The notes under the pieces are model-generated. The model saw nothing but the letters and a program-made list of their open reading frames with translations, was not told the DNA's origin and made no database searches. A stretch of DNA of 64,000 nt from UBA7867 sp964579205 (GTDB taxonomy: Bacteria; Bacillota; Clostridia; Christensenellales; UBA1242). The DNA lies in the NCBI GenBank assembly GCA_964579205.1, contig CAZOFH010000005.1, positions 8,556 through 72,555 of the forward strand, read 5' to 3'. The position numbers and the translations under genes were made by a program. How positions within the stretch are numbered: the first letter of the stretch is position 1; the number at the start of each line of letters is the position of its first letter. Below are positions 33,150 to 44,200 of this stretch, in pieces.

Positions 33150-33944
33150 TTAGCACCCCTCGATAATCATTTTGTCAGCGACCAAAGCGATAAATTCTCC
33201 ATTGGTAGGTTTTTCATTACTATCATACACTTTCAGCCCAAACACATCGTTGATATTCTCTATTTTTCCCCTATTCCACGCGACTTCGATAGCGTGTCGG
33301 ATTGCGCGCTCCACCTTGCTAGCGCTGGTGTCAAACTTGGCAGCAATATTGGGGTACAATTTTTTGGTAATGCTATTAACAATCTCGGGCTCTTCGATAG
33401 CCATCTTGATTGCCTCTCGCAAGAATTGATATCCTTTAATATGAGCGGGTATTCCGACTGTGATAAAAATATTGCTGATTTTCTCCTCGAGATTGTGGTT
33501 TTTGCGCAATTCTTTTGACCTGCTGCCCAAAATTCTGTCTACTTCGCCCTGCGCGCTCGAATTGTTCTCTACCCCACTCTCGCTCACCGCCAAAATTCTC
33601 TCCTTTAACATAGCCACGTCATACGGCTTGACAATATAGTCGCTAGCGCCTAAGGAGACAGCCTTTTTGACAAAATTTTGATTAGTTAGCGCGGTAGTCA
33701 CCATTACTTTTGGGCAGTTGTTTATCCCAGCGATTTCGCCCAAAACCGCCAGCCCGTCTTTGTTGGGCAACACGAGGTCGAGTAGCACAACATCGGGCTC
33801 AGCCTTGACGATTTGGTCGTACGCAGTCGCACCATTGCCGTCAAAATACACCACCTCAAACCTAGTGTCATTCTCAAAACTCTCCCTCACCACATCTTTT
33901 GTCTGTTGACTGTCATCAATAATTGCCAATTTGATTGCTTGCAT
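33150..33944 (-). CDS. spo0A: Sporulation master regulator Spo0A
   Basis: A 264-residue response regulator, full length for Spo0A. The receiver domain has the acidic pair Asp10-Asp11, phospho-acceptor Asp56 (VVLLDLVLPNKDG) and Lys106 (YIVKPYD). The C-terminal DNA-binding domain (from about 150) contains ITVGIPAHIKGYQFLREAI and KVERAIRHAIEVAWNRG, diagnostic of Spo0A recognition helices. It indicates that the organism belongs to a spore-forming lineage. The ATG follows AGGAG. The promoter at 34017-34045 has a 0A-box-like sequence in its spacer, consistent with autoregulation. Confidence 0.97.
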   Translation of the reverse strand: MQAIKLAIIDDSQQTKDVVRESFENDTRFEVVYFDGNGATAYDQIVKAEPDVVLLDLVLPNKDGLAVLGEIAGINNCPKVMVTTALTNQNFVKKAVSLGASDYIVKPYDVAMLKERILAVSESGVENNSSAQGEVDRILGSRSKELRKNHNLEEKISNIFITVGIPAHIKGYQFLREAIKMAIEEPEIVNSITKKLYPNIAAKFDTSASKVERAIRHAIEVAWNRGKIENINDVFGLKVYDSNEKPTNGEFIALVADKMIIEGC

Positions 33945-34016
33945 AAATCTCTCCTAAAAACTAAAATTTTTCAAAATAATGCGAGAATTTTGGTCTTCGC
34001 CCTTATTTGTATAAAA

Positions 34017-34045
34017 AGTATAGTTCTATCGACAGAATTTTGCAA
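34017..34045 (-). promoter_or_regulatory. Promoter for spo0A with a 0A-box-like spacer
   Basis: On the minus strand TTGCAA (34040-34045), 17 nt, TATACT (34017-34022). The spacer holds TCTGTCGATAGA, matching six of seven bases of the TGTCGAA core of Spo0A boxes. The rest of the 33945-34305 gap contains direct repeats of TTTTTGTACA (near 34090-34110) but no gene. Confidence 0.55.
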
Positions 34046-34305
34046 TTATTCACAATGTACAAAAATGACTAAAATTGTCTATTGTAATCTATTTTTGTAC
34101 ATTTTTGTACATTTGACAAATAATTCTTTTATTCGTTACGCGTATAATTACCAAATTTTTGCAAAAAATATGGTCAAAAAGTGGCTTTTTACGCAAAAAA
34201 CTTTGCTTTTAACCAATTTTTGAGATAAAACTGTCGGCAATGCGTAAATTTTAGTCTTGATTTTCAAAAATTTTACAAAACAAAATAAGTTTGGGAGGCA
34301 AATCT

Positions 34306-34632
34306 ATGTTCAACCTAATTACATTCCTCATAATGAGCGTCGGCGGCATAAACTGGCTCTGCATCGGGCTGTTTCAATTTGATATTATTGCAGGAATTTT
34401 CGGCAGTCAAGCCAATTTTGTGAGCCGATTTTTGTATATGATTATCGGTCTGGCGACTGTATGCAGTCTCATCGCCCTGCCTATCAAAAAAGGACGCATC
34501 TACGAGCCAAAAGAACTACCTAATGCAAAAAAATCGGATAAAAAAGCCGCCCCAGCCTCCCAAAATGAGCAAAAAAATCAAAATCCTACCACAGAGCCTG
34601 CCAAAGAGCAACAAAAAAAGCCGATTAAATAA
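34306..34632 (+). CDS. DUF378 small membrane protein
   Basis: A 108-residue protein. Residues 1-60 match the DUF378 family (YuzA-like): MFNLITFLIMSVGGINWLCI, then LFQFDIIAGIFG and FLYMIIGLATVCSLIALP, forming two membrane segments. The remaining 48 residues are a Lys/Gln/Pro/Ala-rich tail without structure. The function of DUF378 is unknown. The ATG at 34306 lies 7 nt after GGGAGG; an upstream TTG five codons earlier overlaps that site and is not used. A good terminator follows at 34681. Confidence 0.85.
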   Translation: MFNLITFLIMSVGGINWLCIGLFQFDIIAGIFGSQANFVSRFLYMIIGLATVCSLIALPIKKGRIYEPKELPNAKKSDKKAAPASQNEQKNQNPTTEPAKEQQKKPIK

Positions 34633-34680
34633 TCGCACTTTTAGATGGATTTTGTGCAAAAATGCACCATTTCCCTCAAG

Positions 34681-34705
34681 CGATTTTTCAAAATCGACTT
34701 TTTTT
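34681..34705 (+). terminator. Terminator after the DUF378 gene
   Basis: CGATTTT-TC-AAAATCG followed by AC and seven T. Confidence 0.72.
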
Positions 34706-34719
34706 ATTACAAAAATCTA

Positions 34720-37407
34720 TCAAAAACCCATTTTGCGGGCAATTTTTTCGCGTTTTTGGTTCTTTATGACTACAACGAGCCAAGTGATTAGCAATCCTAG
34801 CAGCACGACAACACAGAGAACCACGCAAACAATCAACCCGATATTTATACTTGGTGCTACATATTGCTTAGCCAAAAACTCGTTTTGCAAGTTCGCGAGC
34901 CCGACAGTATTCTCATAATTTGCCACCCTGCTCGCCACAAAGCACACATCGAGCACGTTATTAGCGTACAAATCGTTGAATGATATTATCACTTTGTTGT
35001 CCTCAGCAGTCAACTTTTTACCATTCAAAAGACACGAATAAAAGATGTAATCACTGCTCGGAGTAAACTCCAAAATCACACTTTCATCCAGTTTGAGCGG
35101 GATAATATCAGTCTTGACAGCGCCGTTGACTTTAGCCAAAATCGCGCCGTTGTGGTTTACATTGTTGATATACAACACGCGCTCTTGGGCTGCAGAAGTT
35201 TGGTTTACGCCCACAATAATCATCGTGCCGAATTTATTTGTCTCGATGACCAATTTGCCGTCATTACAGAAAGTCTGCATTTCGGTAATTTTGGTCAAAT
35301 CAAACTCACCATCGCTACCTTTTTGACACACAAACGCCCTAAAACTAGCATTGTCGCCGACATTTTGCAATTCAATTTTGAGCATTTTGCCATTCATAAA
35401 GGTCACTTCGCCGCCGCAAAGACTGAGAGCAATATTGTACACGCGAGTCGAATACGTGGTCACACCTTGCATACTCTTTTGCTGCAAAATCGCGGTAACA
35501 ATCTCTTGCGCATCGTCAGAATTGAGAGTGCTGCTCACAAAACTTAACTGACTCAGCAGTGCTGGGCTACCGTTTTGAATAGTGCCGGTCGCAGTCTTGT
35601 ATGTCCAGCCCGACAAATCAAAATTGTTGTTTGGGCTGAGCGACAGCCCCCCACTCTCCTGAGTCTTGGCATATTGTGAGACCTCTACATTGAATTTTTG
35701 AAATTCCATCGACACCAAGTCTGGCGATTTTTTACTCTTGCTGCCGACGAGGTTACTTATTCCGAATGAATAAGTCTGATAATTGTCGTTGAATAGCGCG
35801 CTGGCGGTAAAACTGAAACTTACCGTCTCAGGGGCTTGGGTACTATCCCAAAAAACTTCCGTCACAGGCGCAGCCACAGCGTCACGCGAAGCAGTGACAA
35901 CCACTTCAATCGGAGCGGTAGCATTTTCTTTTGCCAAAGGCTCGTCATATTCGATGACGATAGTATATGTTTTGTCGGCGTCCAGCACCTCGGTATTGCT
36001 AGGTGCTACCTTTTTAGCAGTAGGTGCAGGGACAAAAGCGGCGTGACTTTGGTTGACGATTTCATCACCCGTTATCACAAACTGCTCTGCCGACACGGAG
36101 TCATATTCTCCAGACGCCAAAGGGGCGGTATTGATGACCGCAAATTGCACAACCTCTGCATCCGCAGGCAGGGTTAGCACAGTCGCGGTATCATTTTCGG
36201 TAATGAGGGCAGAGTACCCACCTTCGCTCAAAGTGATTTGAGTAGACAGTGACCCCCAATTACCCCACTCAGACGCAGTCCCGCCGTCCGGCATAGATTT
36301 TATCCTAAAAGACAGGTACTGCCCCTGCGCAGCCAAAGCGGTAGCATTTTTACCCAAATAACTAGCGCTCAGAGTCGCAGTTTGCCCAAAATTGCAACTA
36401 ACCTCTATCGGCTCGATGTAGTCGTAATCGGTAACGCTCAGTTTTACTCCCTGCAGAGCGGCGCTTGTTTCGTTAGAAAGGTAGTGCTGGTAGCGCATTT
36501 TGTCTTGCCCGACGAGCAAAAACTCCTCTTTGTCACTAGACAGACTATTTGCGCCGCAGTCAATAGCATACCACGAGTTGCCGAGTTTGACATAGTTCCA
36601 CATAGCAGGCACAAAACTTTCGTTTTCGTTGAGAATGTAGCCCTTGACCAGCACATTCTCGATATCCATTGCATTCAGCACGTCTCTCAAAAGTCTAGCG
36701 AAGCCCTCATACACCGCGGTGCCACCATTGAGCGCGCCGTAATTTGTGGTAATCTGCCCTGCCTTTTGGACATCCACCACGCCGCTTGCGTTTATGCCGT
36801 AGCCAAAAGTCGTATTGTCCAAAATCAAAGTGTTGGCACGACGAATTTTATCCAAATTGGACTCTTCTGCCTTGGCAGTATTCACCAAAGTTTGCAATTT
36901 TGTGTTGTACTCGGTCTCTGCGGCAGTCACCTCGGTCTGAGACGAAAAGCCGCTAGCATAGTAGTCGCTATTTCTGCCCGTCCCCATAGTGACTACATAT
37001 TTGTTCTCTCTAATGCCGATGCTCAACTCAAATTTTGAAAAATCGACATAAAAAACATTGTACTCCATACAAAAGGCGTGGCACGCCCTCTCAAAATGGC
37101 GCAGCAAAGTGTGGTCGCCGTCGGTATACTTTTGCGCCTGCTCGGCAGTCACCACCCCTTTGTCAATCAGGTCGTATTCTTGATTGCCCAATTTGAGCGA
37201 CCCCCTGTTGTACATATCGACCATTGCATCATAAAATTTCTGCTCATCGCTACTCAACTCTGAGTAATATGCCCTACCATTACTCTCGGTAGCGACGGCG
37301 GGCTGATAAAAGGGTATGCTCACGCACGCAAGCATCAGGAAAAGCACAATTATCGCCAAAACGGTCACACAAATTGACTTTCCCACACTTTTTGCCCCCA
37401 AAATCAT
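34720..37407 (-). CDS. Transglutaminase-like surface protein lacking the catalytic Cys and His
   Basis: A 895-residue exported protein. A leader (about 12-38, VTVLAIIVLFLMLACVSI) and a C-terminal membrane segment (about 855-880, IVCVVLCVVVLLGLLITWLV) with a basic tail indicate anchoring with most of the chain outside. Residues about 40-300 are homologous to the protein at 46429-49323. In the transglutaminase core, NYGALNGGTAVYEGFARLL aligns without gaps to the paralogue but has Tyr233 where the catalytic Cys would be. Ala268 (PAMWNYV) replaces the His, and only Asp283 remains. It is thus a probable pseudoenzyme with a binding or structural role. The rest is beta-rich. The ATG at 37407 has GGAGG upstream. 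Confidence 0.82.
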   Translation of the reverse strand: MILGAKSVGKSICVTVLAIIVLFLMLACVSIPFYQPAVATESNGRAYYSELSSDEQKFYDAMVDMYNRGSLKLGNQEYDLIDKGVVTAEQAQKYTDGDHTLLRHFERACHAFCMEYNVFYVDFSKFELSIGIRENKYVVTMGTGRNSDYYASGFSSQTEVTAAETEYNTKLQTLVNTAKAEESNLDKIRRANTLILDNTTFGYGINASGVVDVQKAGQITTNYGALNGGTAVYEGFARLLRDVLNAMDIENVLVKGYILNENESFVPAMWNYVKLGNSWYAIDCGANSLSSDKEEFLLVGQDKMRYQHYLSNETSAALQGVKLSVTDYDYIEPIEVSCNFGQTATLSASYLGKNATALAAQGQYLSFRIKSMPDGGTASEWGNWGSLSTQITLSEGGYSALITENDTATVLTLPADAEVVQFAVINTAPLASGEYDSVSAEQFVITGDEIVNQSHAAFVPAPTAKKVAPSNTEVLDADKTYTIVIEYDEPLAKENATAPIEVVVTASRDAVAAPVTEVFWDSTQAPETVSFSFTASALFNDNYQTYSFGISNLVGSKSKKSPDLVSMEFQKFNVEVSQYAKTQESGGLSLSPNNNFDLSGWTYKTATGTIQNGSPALLSQLSFVSSTLNSDDAQEIVTAILQQKSMQGVTTYSTRVYNIALSLCGGEVTFMNGKMLKIELQNVGDNASFRAFVCQKGSDGEFDLTKITEMQTFCNDGKLVIETNKFGTMIIVGVNQTSAAQERVLYINNVNHNGAILAKVNGAVKTDIIPLKLDESVILEFTPSSDYIFYSCLLNGKKLTAEDNKVIISFNDLYANNVLDVCFVASRVANYENTVGLANLQNEFLAKQYVAPSINIGLIVCVVLCVVVLLGLLITWLVVVIKNQKREKIARKMGF

Positions 37408-37475
37408 CTCCTTAGTCCTCCTTATTCGGTCTGTTTCTTTGGTGAGAAATTTTTGCAAATCAATACACCATTCAT

Positions 37476-37504
37476 ATGATAACACAAAAATGCAATTTCC
37501 GCAA
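37476..37504 (-). promoter_or_regulatory. Candidate promoter for the 34720-37407 gene
   Basis: On the minus strand TTGCGG (37499-37504), 17 nt, TATCAT (37476-37481). Confidence 0.45.
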
Positions 37505-37521
37505 ACATTTGCAACACAAAA

Positions 37522-37555
37522 CAAAAAAATATCCCTCAAAAATTGAGAGATATTA
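37522..37555 (-). terminator. Terminator after rpoC
   Basis: ATATCTCTCAA-TTT-TTGAGGGATAT followed by seven T on the minus strand; one mismatch in the stem. Confidence 0.75.
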
Positions 37556-37560
37556 TTTTA

Positions 37561-40500
37561 TTAACCCAAATCGAATGAATCTAGGTCGCCGTCAGGCAAA
37601 CCGTCGCTAGGGTCTACGCGGAGTTTCTTTGGCTCAGCAAATTCCTTTGCTGTTTCGTTAGCAATCTCTTGCTTAACTTCCTCAAATACGGTCGGAGTCA
37701 CAGAATTGTACATCCTAAGACCTGTACCCGCAGGAATCAACTTACCAATGATGACATTCTCCTTTAGTCCGACTAGGTGGTCAACCTTACCCTTGATTGC
37801 GGCATCGGTCAATACCCTGCTAGACTCCTGGAATGATGCAGCAGACAAGAAACTGCTGGTAGACAGGCTGGCTTTGGTCAGACCTTGCAAAATCCTCCTA
37901 GCGCTGGCAGGTGTTTTGCCCGCCATAATAGTCTTTAGGTTGATATTCTCTAGATCGTTGATATCCAAAATGTCGCCCGGAATCAAGTCTGTGTCGCCAC
38001 TAGTCTCGACTCTGACGCTGCGAATCATCTGTCTAACAATAATCTCGATGTGTTTTGAATCCAGAGGAACGCTCTGAGACTTGTAAACTGCCAAAACTTC
38101 TTTTAGCAAGTACTCCTGAGCATCTTTGACACCACGAGTACGCAAAATGTCTTGTGGGAAGATGCTACCGTCAGTCAATGGAGTACCCGGCTCGATAACC
38201 TGACCTTCGGTCACGGCAATCAAACTCTTGGCTGGCAACAAGTACTCAGCGTCGCCGCTAGGAGTGTGAACCTGTACGCACTTACGATTGTTTACATCAT
38301 AAATGTGCACTTTACCACCGACTTCGCTAACGATAGCGGCGTCATTAGGTCTACGAGTCTCAAACAATTCCTCGACACGTGGCAGACCTTGTGTAATATC
38401 TTTTGCAGATGCGACACCACCAGTGTGGAAGGTACGCATGGTAAGCTGAGTACCCGGCTCACCGATAGACTGAGCGGCGATAATTCCGACAGCCTCACCG
38501 ACCTCGACCATACCCGTGCTGACCATATCACGACCATAACACTTTGCACATACACCGTGCTTACACTTACATGTCAGGAGAGTCCTGATAGTCACCTCTT
38601 TGATACCTGCAGCCACAATCTTGGCAGCAATCGCAGGGGTAACCATTTCGTTTGCTTTGATAATGAGTTCGTTGGTATTTGGGTCGTAAATGTCATCGAC
38701 AACGACACGCCCCTTGATCCTACCTTCGAGTGTCTCGATAATGTGGTCGCCACTCTTTAGGTCGCTAACTGTAATACCTTTGGCTGATTCGCCAAGTGAA
38801 GCGAAACAGTCCTCTTCGGTAACGACAACGCCGTGAGCGATATCTACCAACCTACGAGTCAAGTAACCTGCGTCTGCAGTGTGCAATGCCGTATCAGCCA
38901 AACCTTTACGACCACCACGTGCAGCGATAAAGTACTCGATAGGGCTCAAACCATCGCGGAAACATGACAATACTGGCACATCAATCTTGCTACCAGAAGT
39001 CGTAGCCATAATACCACGGATACCACAAAGCTGGTTTACCTGATCATCACTACCACGAGCCTTTGACGCAACGATCATCTTTAGACAGTTGAATGTACCC
39101 AAGTTGCCTACCACGGTAGCCTTGACTTGAGCGGTTGCCTCGTTCCACAACTCGATGTTTTTGTTTACTTTTTCGTCACGAGTAATCAAACCACGCGCGT
39201 ACAACTTTTCGTTGCGCTGCGCCTGAGCCTGATGCTCGGTAATAATTTTCTTTTTGTCCTCCGGAATCAACATATCATAAATGTTGATCGTAATAGAACT
39301 GAGGGTCGAATGCTTGTAGCCGAATGCCTTGACTTTGTCTAGCATCTTTGAGGTCTCGGTAGTACCCAAAGCGAAATAAGTTTGGGCAACGATTTCTGCC
39401 ATTTTACCCTTTGTAACGGTGTAGTTTACCTCGTATTCAAGGTAATCCTCTGGCTTTTCGCGTTTTACAATACCGATACATTGAGGGATACAACGGTTAA
39501 ACAAAATCCTACCTACAGTAGTAGCCACACGCCCTGTCACCGTCTTGCCATCTACGACAGCAGTACGCCTAACTTGGATAGGTGCCTCTACATGAACATA
39601 GCCATTGTGATAAGCCATAACAGCCTCATCTTCGCTAATGAACATAGACCCAGCGCCCTTTTCGTCAGGATTCTCAATAGTCATATAATAGATACCCAAG
39701 ATAATATCCTGTTGAGGCTCTACTACTGGCAGACCTGACGCTGGCTTTAGAATGTTGTTGCTGGCGAGCATCAACACTCTAGCCTCGGTACGCGCCTCGA
39801 TAGACAGTGGCACGTGAATAGCCATCGTATCACCGTCAAAGTCCGCGTTGTAACCTTGACAAACGAGTGGGTGAAGTTTTATCGCTCTACCCTCGACCAA
39901 AACTGGCTCAAACGCCTGCAATGACAAGCGGTGCAATGTAGGCGCACGGTCCAAGATGACAGGGTGATCCTTGATGACATCCTCTAGGATATCCCACACC
40001 TCTGGACGCTCGTTCTCTACCATTCTCTTTGCGCTCTTAACATTCTGAGTAAAGTTTAACTCAACCAATTTGCGCATAACAAAAGGCTTGAACAACTCGA
40101 GAGCCATTTCTTTTGGCACACCACATTGATACAACTTTAATTCAGGTCCGACCACGATAACAGAACGACCTGAGTAGTCTACGCGCTTACCCAACAAGTT
40201 CTGACGAAAACGACCTTGCTTACCTCTGATCATAGCGGTCAATGATTTGAGTTCTCTTTGCTTTGCACCCAAGACAGGCTTACCGCGCTTACCATTGTCG
40301 ATAAGTGCGTCGACAGCCTCTTGGAGCATACGCTTTTCGTTCCTGATGATTACGTCAGGAGCAGCCAAATCAATCAATTTTTTGAGACGGTTGTTTCTGT
40401 TGATAACCCTACGATACAAATCGTTTAGGTCACTAGCAGCGAACCTACCCCCCTCCAACTGAATCATAGGACGCAATTCAGGTGGCAAAACTGGTAGCAC

Positions 40501-41190
40501 ATCGAGAATCATCCAACGAGGATTGTTGCCACTCTTTAGGAATGCCTCGACAGTCTCCAACTTTTTGATAGCTTTGAGTTTGCGAGCCCCCTTGGAATTT
40601 GCTACAATGTCCTTGAGTTCCTTGCTCTCTTTCTCGAGGTCAATTTCGGCGAGCAATTCTCTGATTGCCTCACCACCCATACCTACTCTAAAGGCACCAG
40701 CGCCGTATTTTTCTAGCGCGTCGCGGTACTCTTTGTCAGTGATGACCTGCTTTTTCTCAAAGTCAGTATTGCCCGGCTCTAGCACAATATAACTAGCGTA
40801 GTACAGCACCTGCTCGAGGTTTTTGCTAGTCATATCGAGGATGCTACCTACCTTGCTACTACCACCGCGGACGAACCAAATGTGGCTAACAGGGGTCGCA
40901 AGTTCAATGTGACCCATACGCTCTCTACGCACTTTGCTACGGGTAATCTCTACACCACATTTTTCACAGTGGTGCCCCTTGTACCTTACTCGCTTGTACT
41001 TTCCACAGTGACACTCAAAATCTTTTTTCGGTCCGAAAATGCGCTCACAAAACAAGCCATTAATTTCAGGCTTTAAGGTACGATAATTTATTGTTTCTGG
41101 TTTGGTTACCTCACCGTGAGACCACTCTCTGATCTTCTCTGGTGAAGCAATACCGATCTTTATAGAATCGAAATTTTTTAATTCAAACAT
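37561..41190 (-). CDS. rpoC: DNA-directed RNA polymerase subunit beta'
   Basis: A 1209-residue beta' subunit, normal for Firmicutes. The N-terminal zinc finger uses Cys60, Cys62, Cys75 and Cys78 (CHCGKYKRVRYKGHHCEKC). The catalytic Mg loop is NADFDGDTMAIHVPL. The second zinc site CKCKHGVCAKCYG lies in the C-terminal half, near GEPGTQLTMRTFHTGG of the trigger-loop region. The start MFELKNFDSIKIGIASPEKI is standard and follows AGGAG. It lies 14 nt after rpoB in one unit and ends at a hairpin at 37522. Confidence 0.98.
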   Translation of the reverse strand: MFELKNFDSIKIGIASPEKIREWSHGEVTKPETINYRTLKPEINGLFCERIFGPKKDFECHCGKYKRVRYKGHHCEKCGVEITRSKVRRERMGHIELATPVSHIWFVRGGSSKVGSILDMTSKNLEQVLYYASYIVLEPGNTDFEKKQVITDKEYRDALEKYGAGAFRVGMGGEAIRELLAEIDLEKESKELKDIVANSKGARKLKAIKKLETVEAFLKSGNNPRWMILDVLPVLPPELRPMIQLEGGRFAASDLNDLYRRVINRNNRLKKLIDLAAPDVIIRNEKRMLQEAVDALIDNGKRGKPVLGAKQRELKSLTAMIRGKQGRFRQNLLGKRVDYSGRSVIVVGPELKLYQCGVPKEMALELFKPFVMRKLVELNFTQNVKSAKRMVENERPEVWDILEDVIKDHPVILDRAPTLHRLSLQAFEPVLVEGRAIKLHPLVCQGYNADFDGDTMAIHVPLSIEARTEARVLMLASNNILKPASGLPVVEPQQDIILGIYYMTIENPDEKGAGSMFISEDEAVMAYHNGYVHVEAPIQVRRTAVVDGKTVTGRVATTVGRILFNRCIPQCIGIVKREKPEDYLEYEVNYTVTKGKMAEIVAQTYFALGTTETSKMLDKVKAFGYKHSTLSSITINIYDMLIPEDKKKIITEHQAQAQRNEKLYARGLITRDEKVNKNIELWNEATAQVKATVVGNLGTFNCLKMIVASKARGSDDQVNQLCGIRGIMATTSGSKIDVPVLSCFRDGLSPIEYFIAARGGRKGLADTALHTADAGYLTRRLVDIAHGVVVTEEDCFASLGESAKGITVSDLKSGDHIIETLEGRIKGRVVVDDIYDPNTNELIIKANEMVTPAIAAKIVAAGIKEVTIRTLLTCKCKHGVCAKCYGRDMVSTGMVEVGEAVGIIAAQSIGEPGTQLTMRTFHTGGVASAKDITQGLPRVEELFETRRPNDAAIVSEVGGKVHIYDVNNRKCVQVHTPSGDAEYLLPAKSLIAVTEGQVIEPGTPLTDGSIFPQDILRTRGVKDAQEYLLKEVLAVYKSQSVPLDSKHIEIIVRQMIRSVRVETSGDTDLIPGDILDINDLENINLKTIMAGKTPASARRILQGLTKASLSTSSFLSAASFQESSRVLTDAAIKGKVDHLVGLKENVIIGKLIPAGTGLRMYNSVTPTVFEEVKQEIANETAKEFAEPKKLRVDPSDGLPDGDLDSFDLG

Positions 41191-41204
41191 TTATCGATAC
41201 ACTC

Positions 41205-44200
41205 CTATTCATCAAAATCATCATCAAACAGGTTACCAGCATTAAACGCATCTTCGTCATTTTCTATTTGATTAAATTCGCTTTCGCTAATAATATCACT
41301 TGACTCGCCTTCGATATCGTCAAAGTTGAGTTCGATTTCTTTACGCTCATCGTTGTGCGCTTTTGCCACGCTCGGAATATCAATGTCGTCATTAGTCAGT
41401 TCGGTCAATTCAATCTCTCTGCTGTCCTCAGTCAAAATCTTGATATCCATACCGAGTGACTGCAACTCTTTGACCAGCACCTTGAATGACTCAGGGATGC
41501 CCGGCTCAGAAATTGGCTGACCTTTGACAATAGACTCGTAGACATTATTTCTACCAGCGATATCGTCTGACTTGATAGTAAGCATCTCTTGCAGCAAGTT
41601 GGCTGCACCGTAGCCCTCCAATGCCCAAACGTCCATCTCTGAGAACCTCTGACCACCAAACATCGCCTGACCACCGAGTGGTTGAGCGGTAACGAGTGCG
41701 TAAGGACCGATACTACGAGCGTGCATCTTGTTGTCAACCATATGAGTAAGTTTGAGCATATACATATAGCCGACGGTTACTCTGTGGTCAAACGCCTCAC
41801 CCGTCCTACCGTCGTAAAGCACCATCTTTGCATCATCGTCAAGGTTGTTCTGACGATACAATTCGCTGATTTGCTGCTCAGTCGCACCGTCGAATACTGG
41901 GGTCGCAACTTTCCAGTCCAGCACTTTGGCTACTCTACCCAAGTGAACCTCGAGCAACTGACCAATGTTCATACGGCTAGGCACACCCAATGGGTTCAAA
42001 ACGACATCGACTGGCTGACCATTCGCCATAAATGGCATATCTTCGCTAGGCAAAATCCTAGACACGATACCTTTGTTACCATGACGACCAGACATCTTGT
42101 CACCGACAGACAACTTTCTCTTTTGAGCAATGTAAACTTTTACCAGCATATTCACGCCAGCCTCGAGTTCGTCCTTGTTTGCTCTGCTGAAAATCTGCAC
42201 GTCTACGACTACACCGGCACGGCCGTGTGGCACGCGCAAACTTGTGTCTCGCACTTCTCTCGACTTTTCACCGAAAATCGCACGCAACAATCTCTCCTCA
42301 GGGGTCAACTCGGTCTCACCTTTTGGAGTAACCTTACCTACCAAAATGTCGCCCGGCCTAACCTCTGCGCCGACACGGATGATACCGTTTTCGTCCAAGT
42401 TTTTGAGTGCTTCTTCGCTCAAATTTGGAATGTCGCGAGTAATCTCTTCGTTACCGAGTTTGGTAGCGCGGCACTTTACATCCTCAACCTTGAGGGTAAT
42501 CGAGGTATAAATATCCTCTTTTACGAGGCGCTCATTAATAAGGATCGCATCCTCGTAGTTGTAACCCTCCCAGTTCATAAACGCAACTAGCATATTCCTA
42601 CCAAGTGCCAACTCACCATTACAAGTAGACAAGCCGTCTGCGATAACATCGCCAGTCTTGACTCTCTCGCCCTCTTTTACGATAGGCTTTTGGTTGAGAC
42701 AAGTATCCTTGGTAGTCTTGGCAAACTTGGTGAGTTTCTTTTTGTGGATATTACCCTCATCGTCCATAATGTCGATTTCGCTAGAATCCATATATTTTAC
42801 CACACCGTCGCAATCAGCCAGCACCAGTGCTCCACTATCCCTTGCAGCGCGGTACTCTAGTCCGGTACCTACGATAGGCGCCTCTGTCCTAATGAGTGGC
42901 ACAGCCTGACGCTGCATGTTACTACCCAGCAATGCACGAGCAGCATCGTCGTTCTCTAGGAATGGGATACAAGAAGTCGCAACCGAAATCATCTGACGAG
43001 GCGAAACATCTACATAGTCAATCTCGTCGCTAGAAACCTCGATAACCCTATCCTTGTAACGACAAATAACAGTTTTGTTGATAAAGTGACCTTGTTCATC
43101 GAGTGGCTCGACTGCCTGCGCAATCTTGCACTTTTCCTCGACGTCTGCCATAAGGTATACGACCTCGTTGGTCACCACACCTTTTTGCTTGTCAACTTTT
43201 TTGTATGGAGTCTCCAAGAAACCATACTCATTAATCTTTGAATAAGTAGCCAAAGAGTTTATCAAACCGATTGACTGACCTTCTGGGGTCTCAATCGCAC
43301 AAATCCTACCATAGTGAGTGTAGTGGATATCACGGACCTCAGCACCAGCACGGTCTTTGCGCACACCGCGAGGACCGACTGCCGAAACCTTACGCTTTTG
43401 AGTGAGTTCACTGAGTGGGTTGACCTGATCCATACTCTGAGACAGCGGACTGGTCTTCATAAAGTCCATAAACGCCTTAGTCACGTGGCGCGCATTCACT
43501 ACCGAACTAGGAGTCGCCTGAGTCAAGTCCTGCCCTTGCATACTCTCACGAGCCAAAGTAGCCATTTTGGCCATACCAGAGTGCATAGCGATGTTTACGA
43601 GTTCGCCCACACTACTTACACGACGGTTAGCCAAGTGATCGATATTATCAATGCTGCCGATACCCTCAATCAAATCGAGCAAGTAACTAATTGACGCCAA
43701 GATATCGTCGATGACGATGTGACGATTGATGAGTTCTTCTTGATGCTCGCGCACAATCTCAAGTTTTGCATCCTTGGTCTTTGCATCCTTGGTCAAATCG
43801 AGATAAACCGGATAATTAATCAATTCATAAATCCCGTAGTCACGAGGATTACACTTGATAATCGAATCGAGAGCCACGCGGTTGTTACCACGCATCAAGT
43901 GCTTTTTGCCATTTGAAAGCAGCACATATACCTCATTGATACCCGCGTTTTGGATCATATTGGCTTGCTCTTGAGTAATCTCGGTACCCTCAGGCAAAAC
44001 GGTGCCATTGATCACCAATTCCTGCCCTAGAGTCAGCCCTGGCAAACGGTTGCACAGGTTCAACTTTTTGTTGAATTTATAACGACCGACTTTTGCCAAG
44101 TCGTATCTAAGGTTGGTAAAGAAAGTATTGAAAATAAAGGTACGAATAGTCTCAGCACTAGGCAACTCACTAGGCTTTAACTTCTTTGACAACTCGAGCA

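Noticed and set aside
34720..37407. Reading MLACVS in the 34720-37407 protein as a lipobox
   Set aside because: The residues before Cys (M-L-A) do not fit the canonical pattern well, and the protein has a C-terminal membrane anchor instead.
41682..42590. Plus-strand open frame of about 300 codons opposite rpoB
   Set aside because: It is the antisense shadow of a highly conserved gene and has no ribosome-binding site or recognisable protein content.
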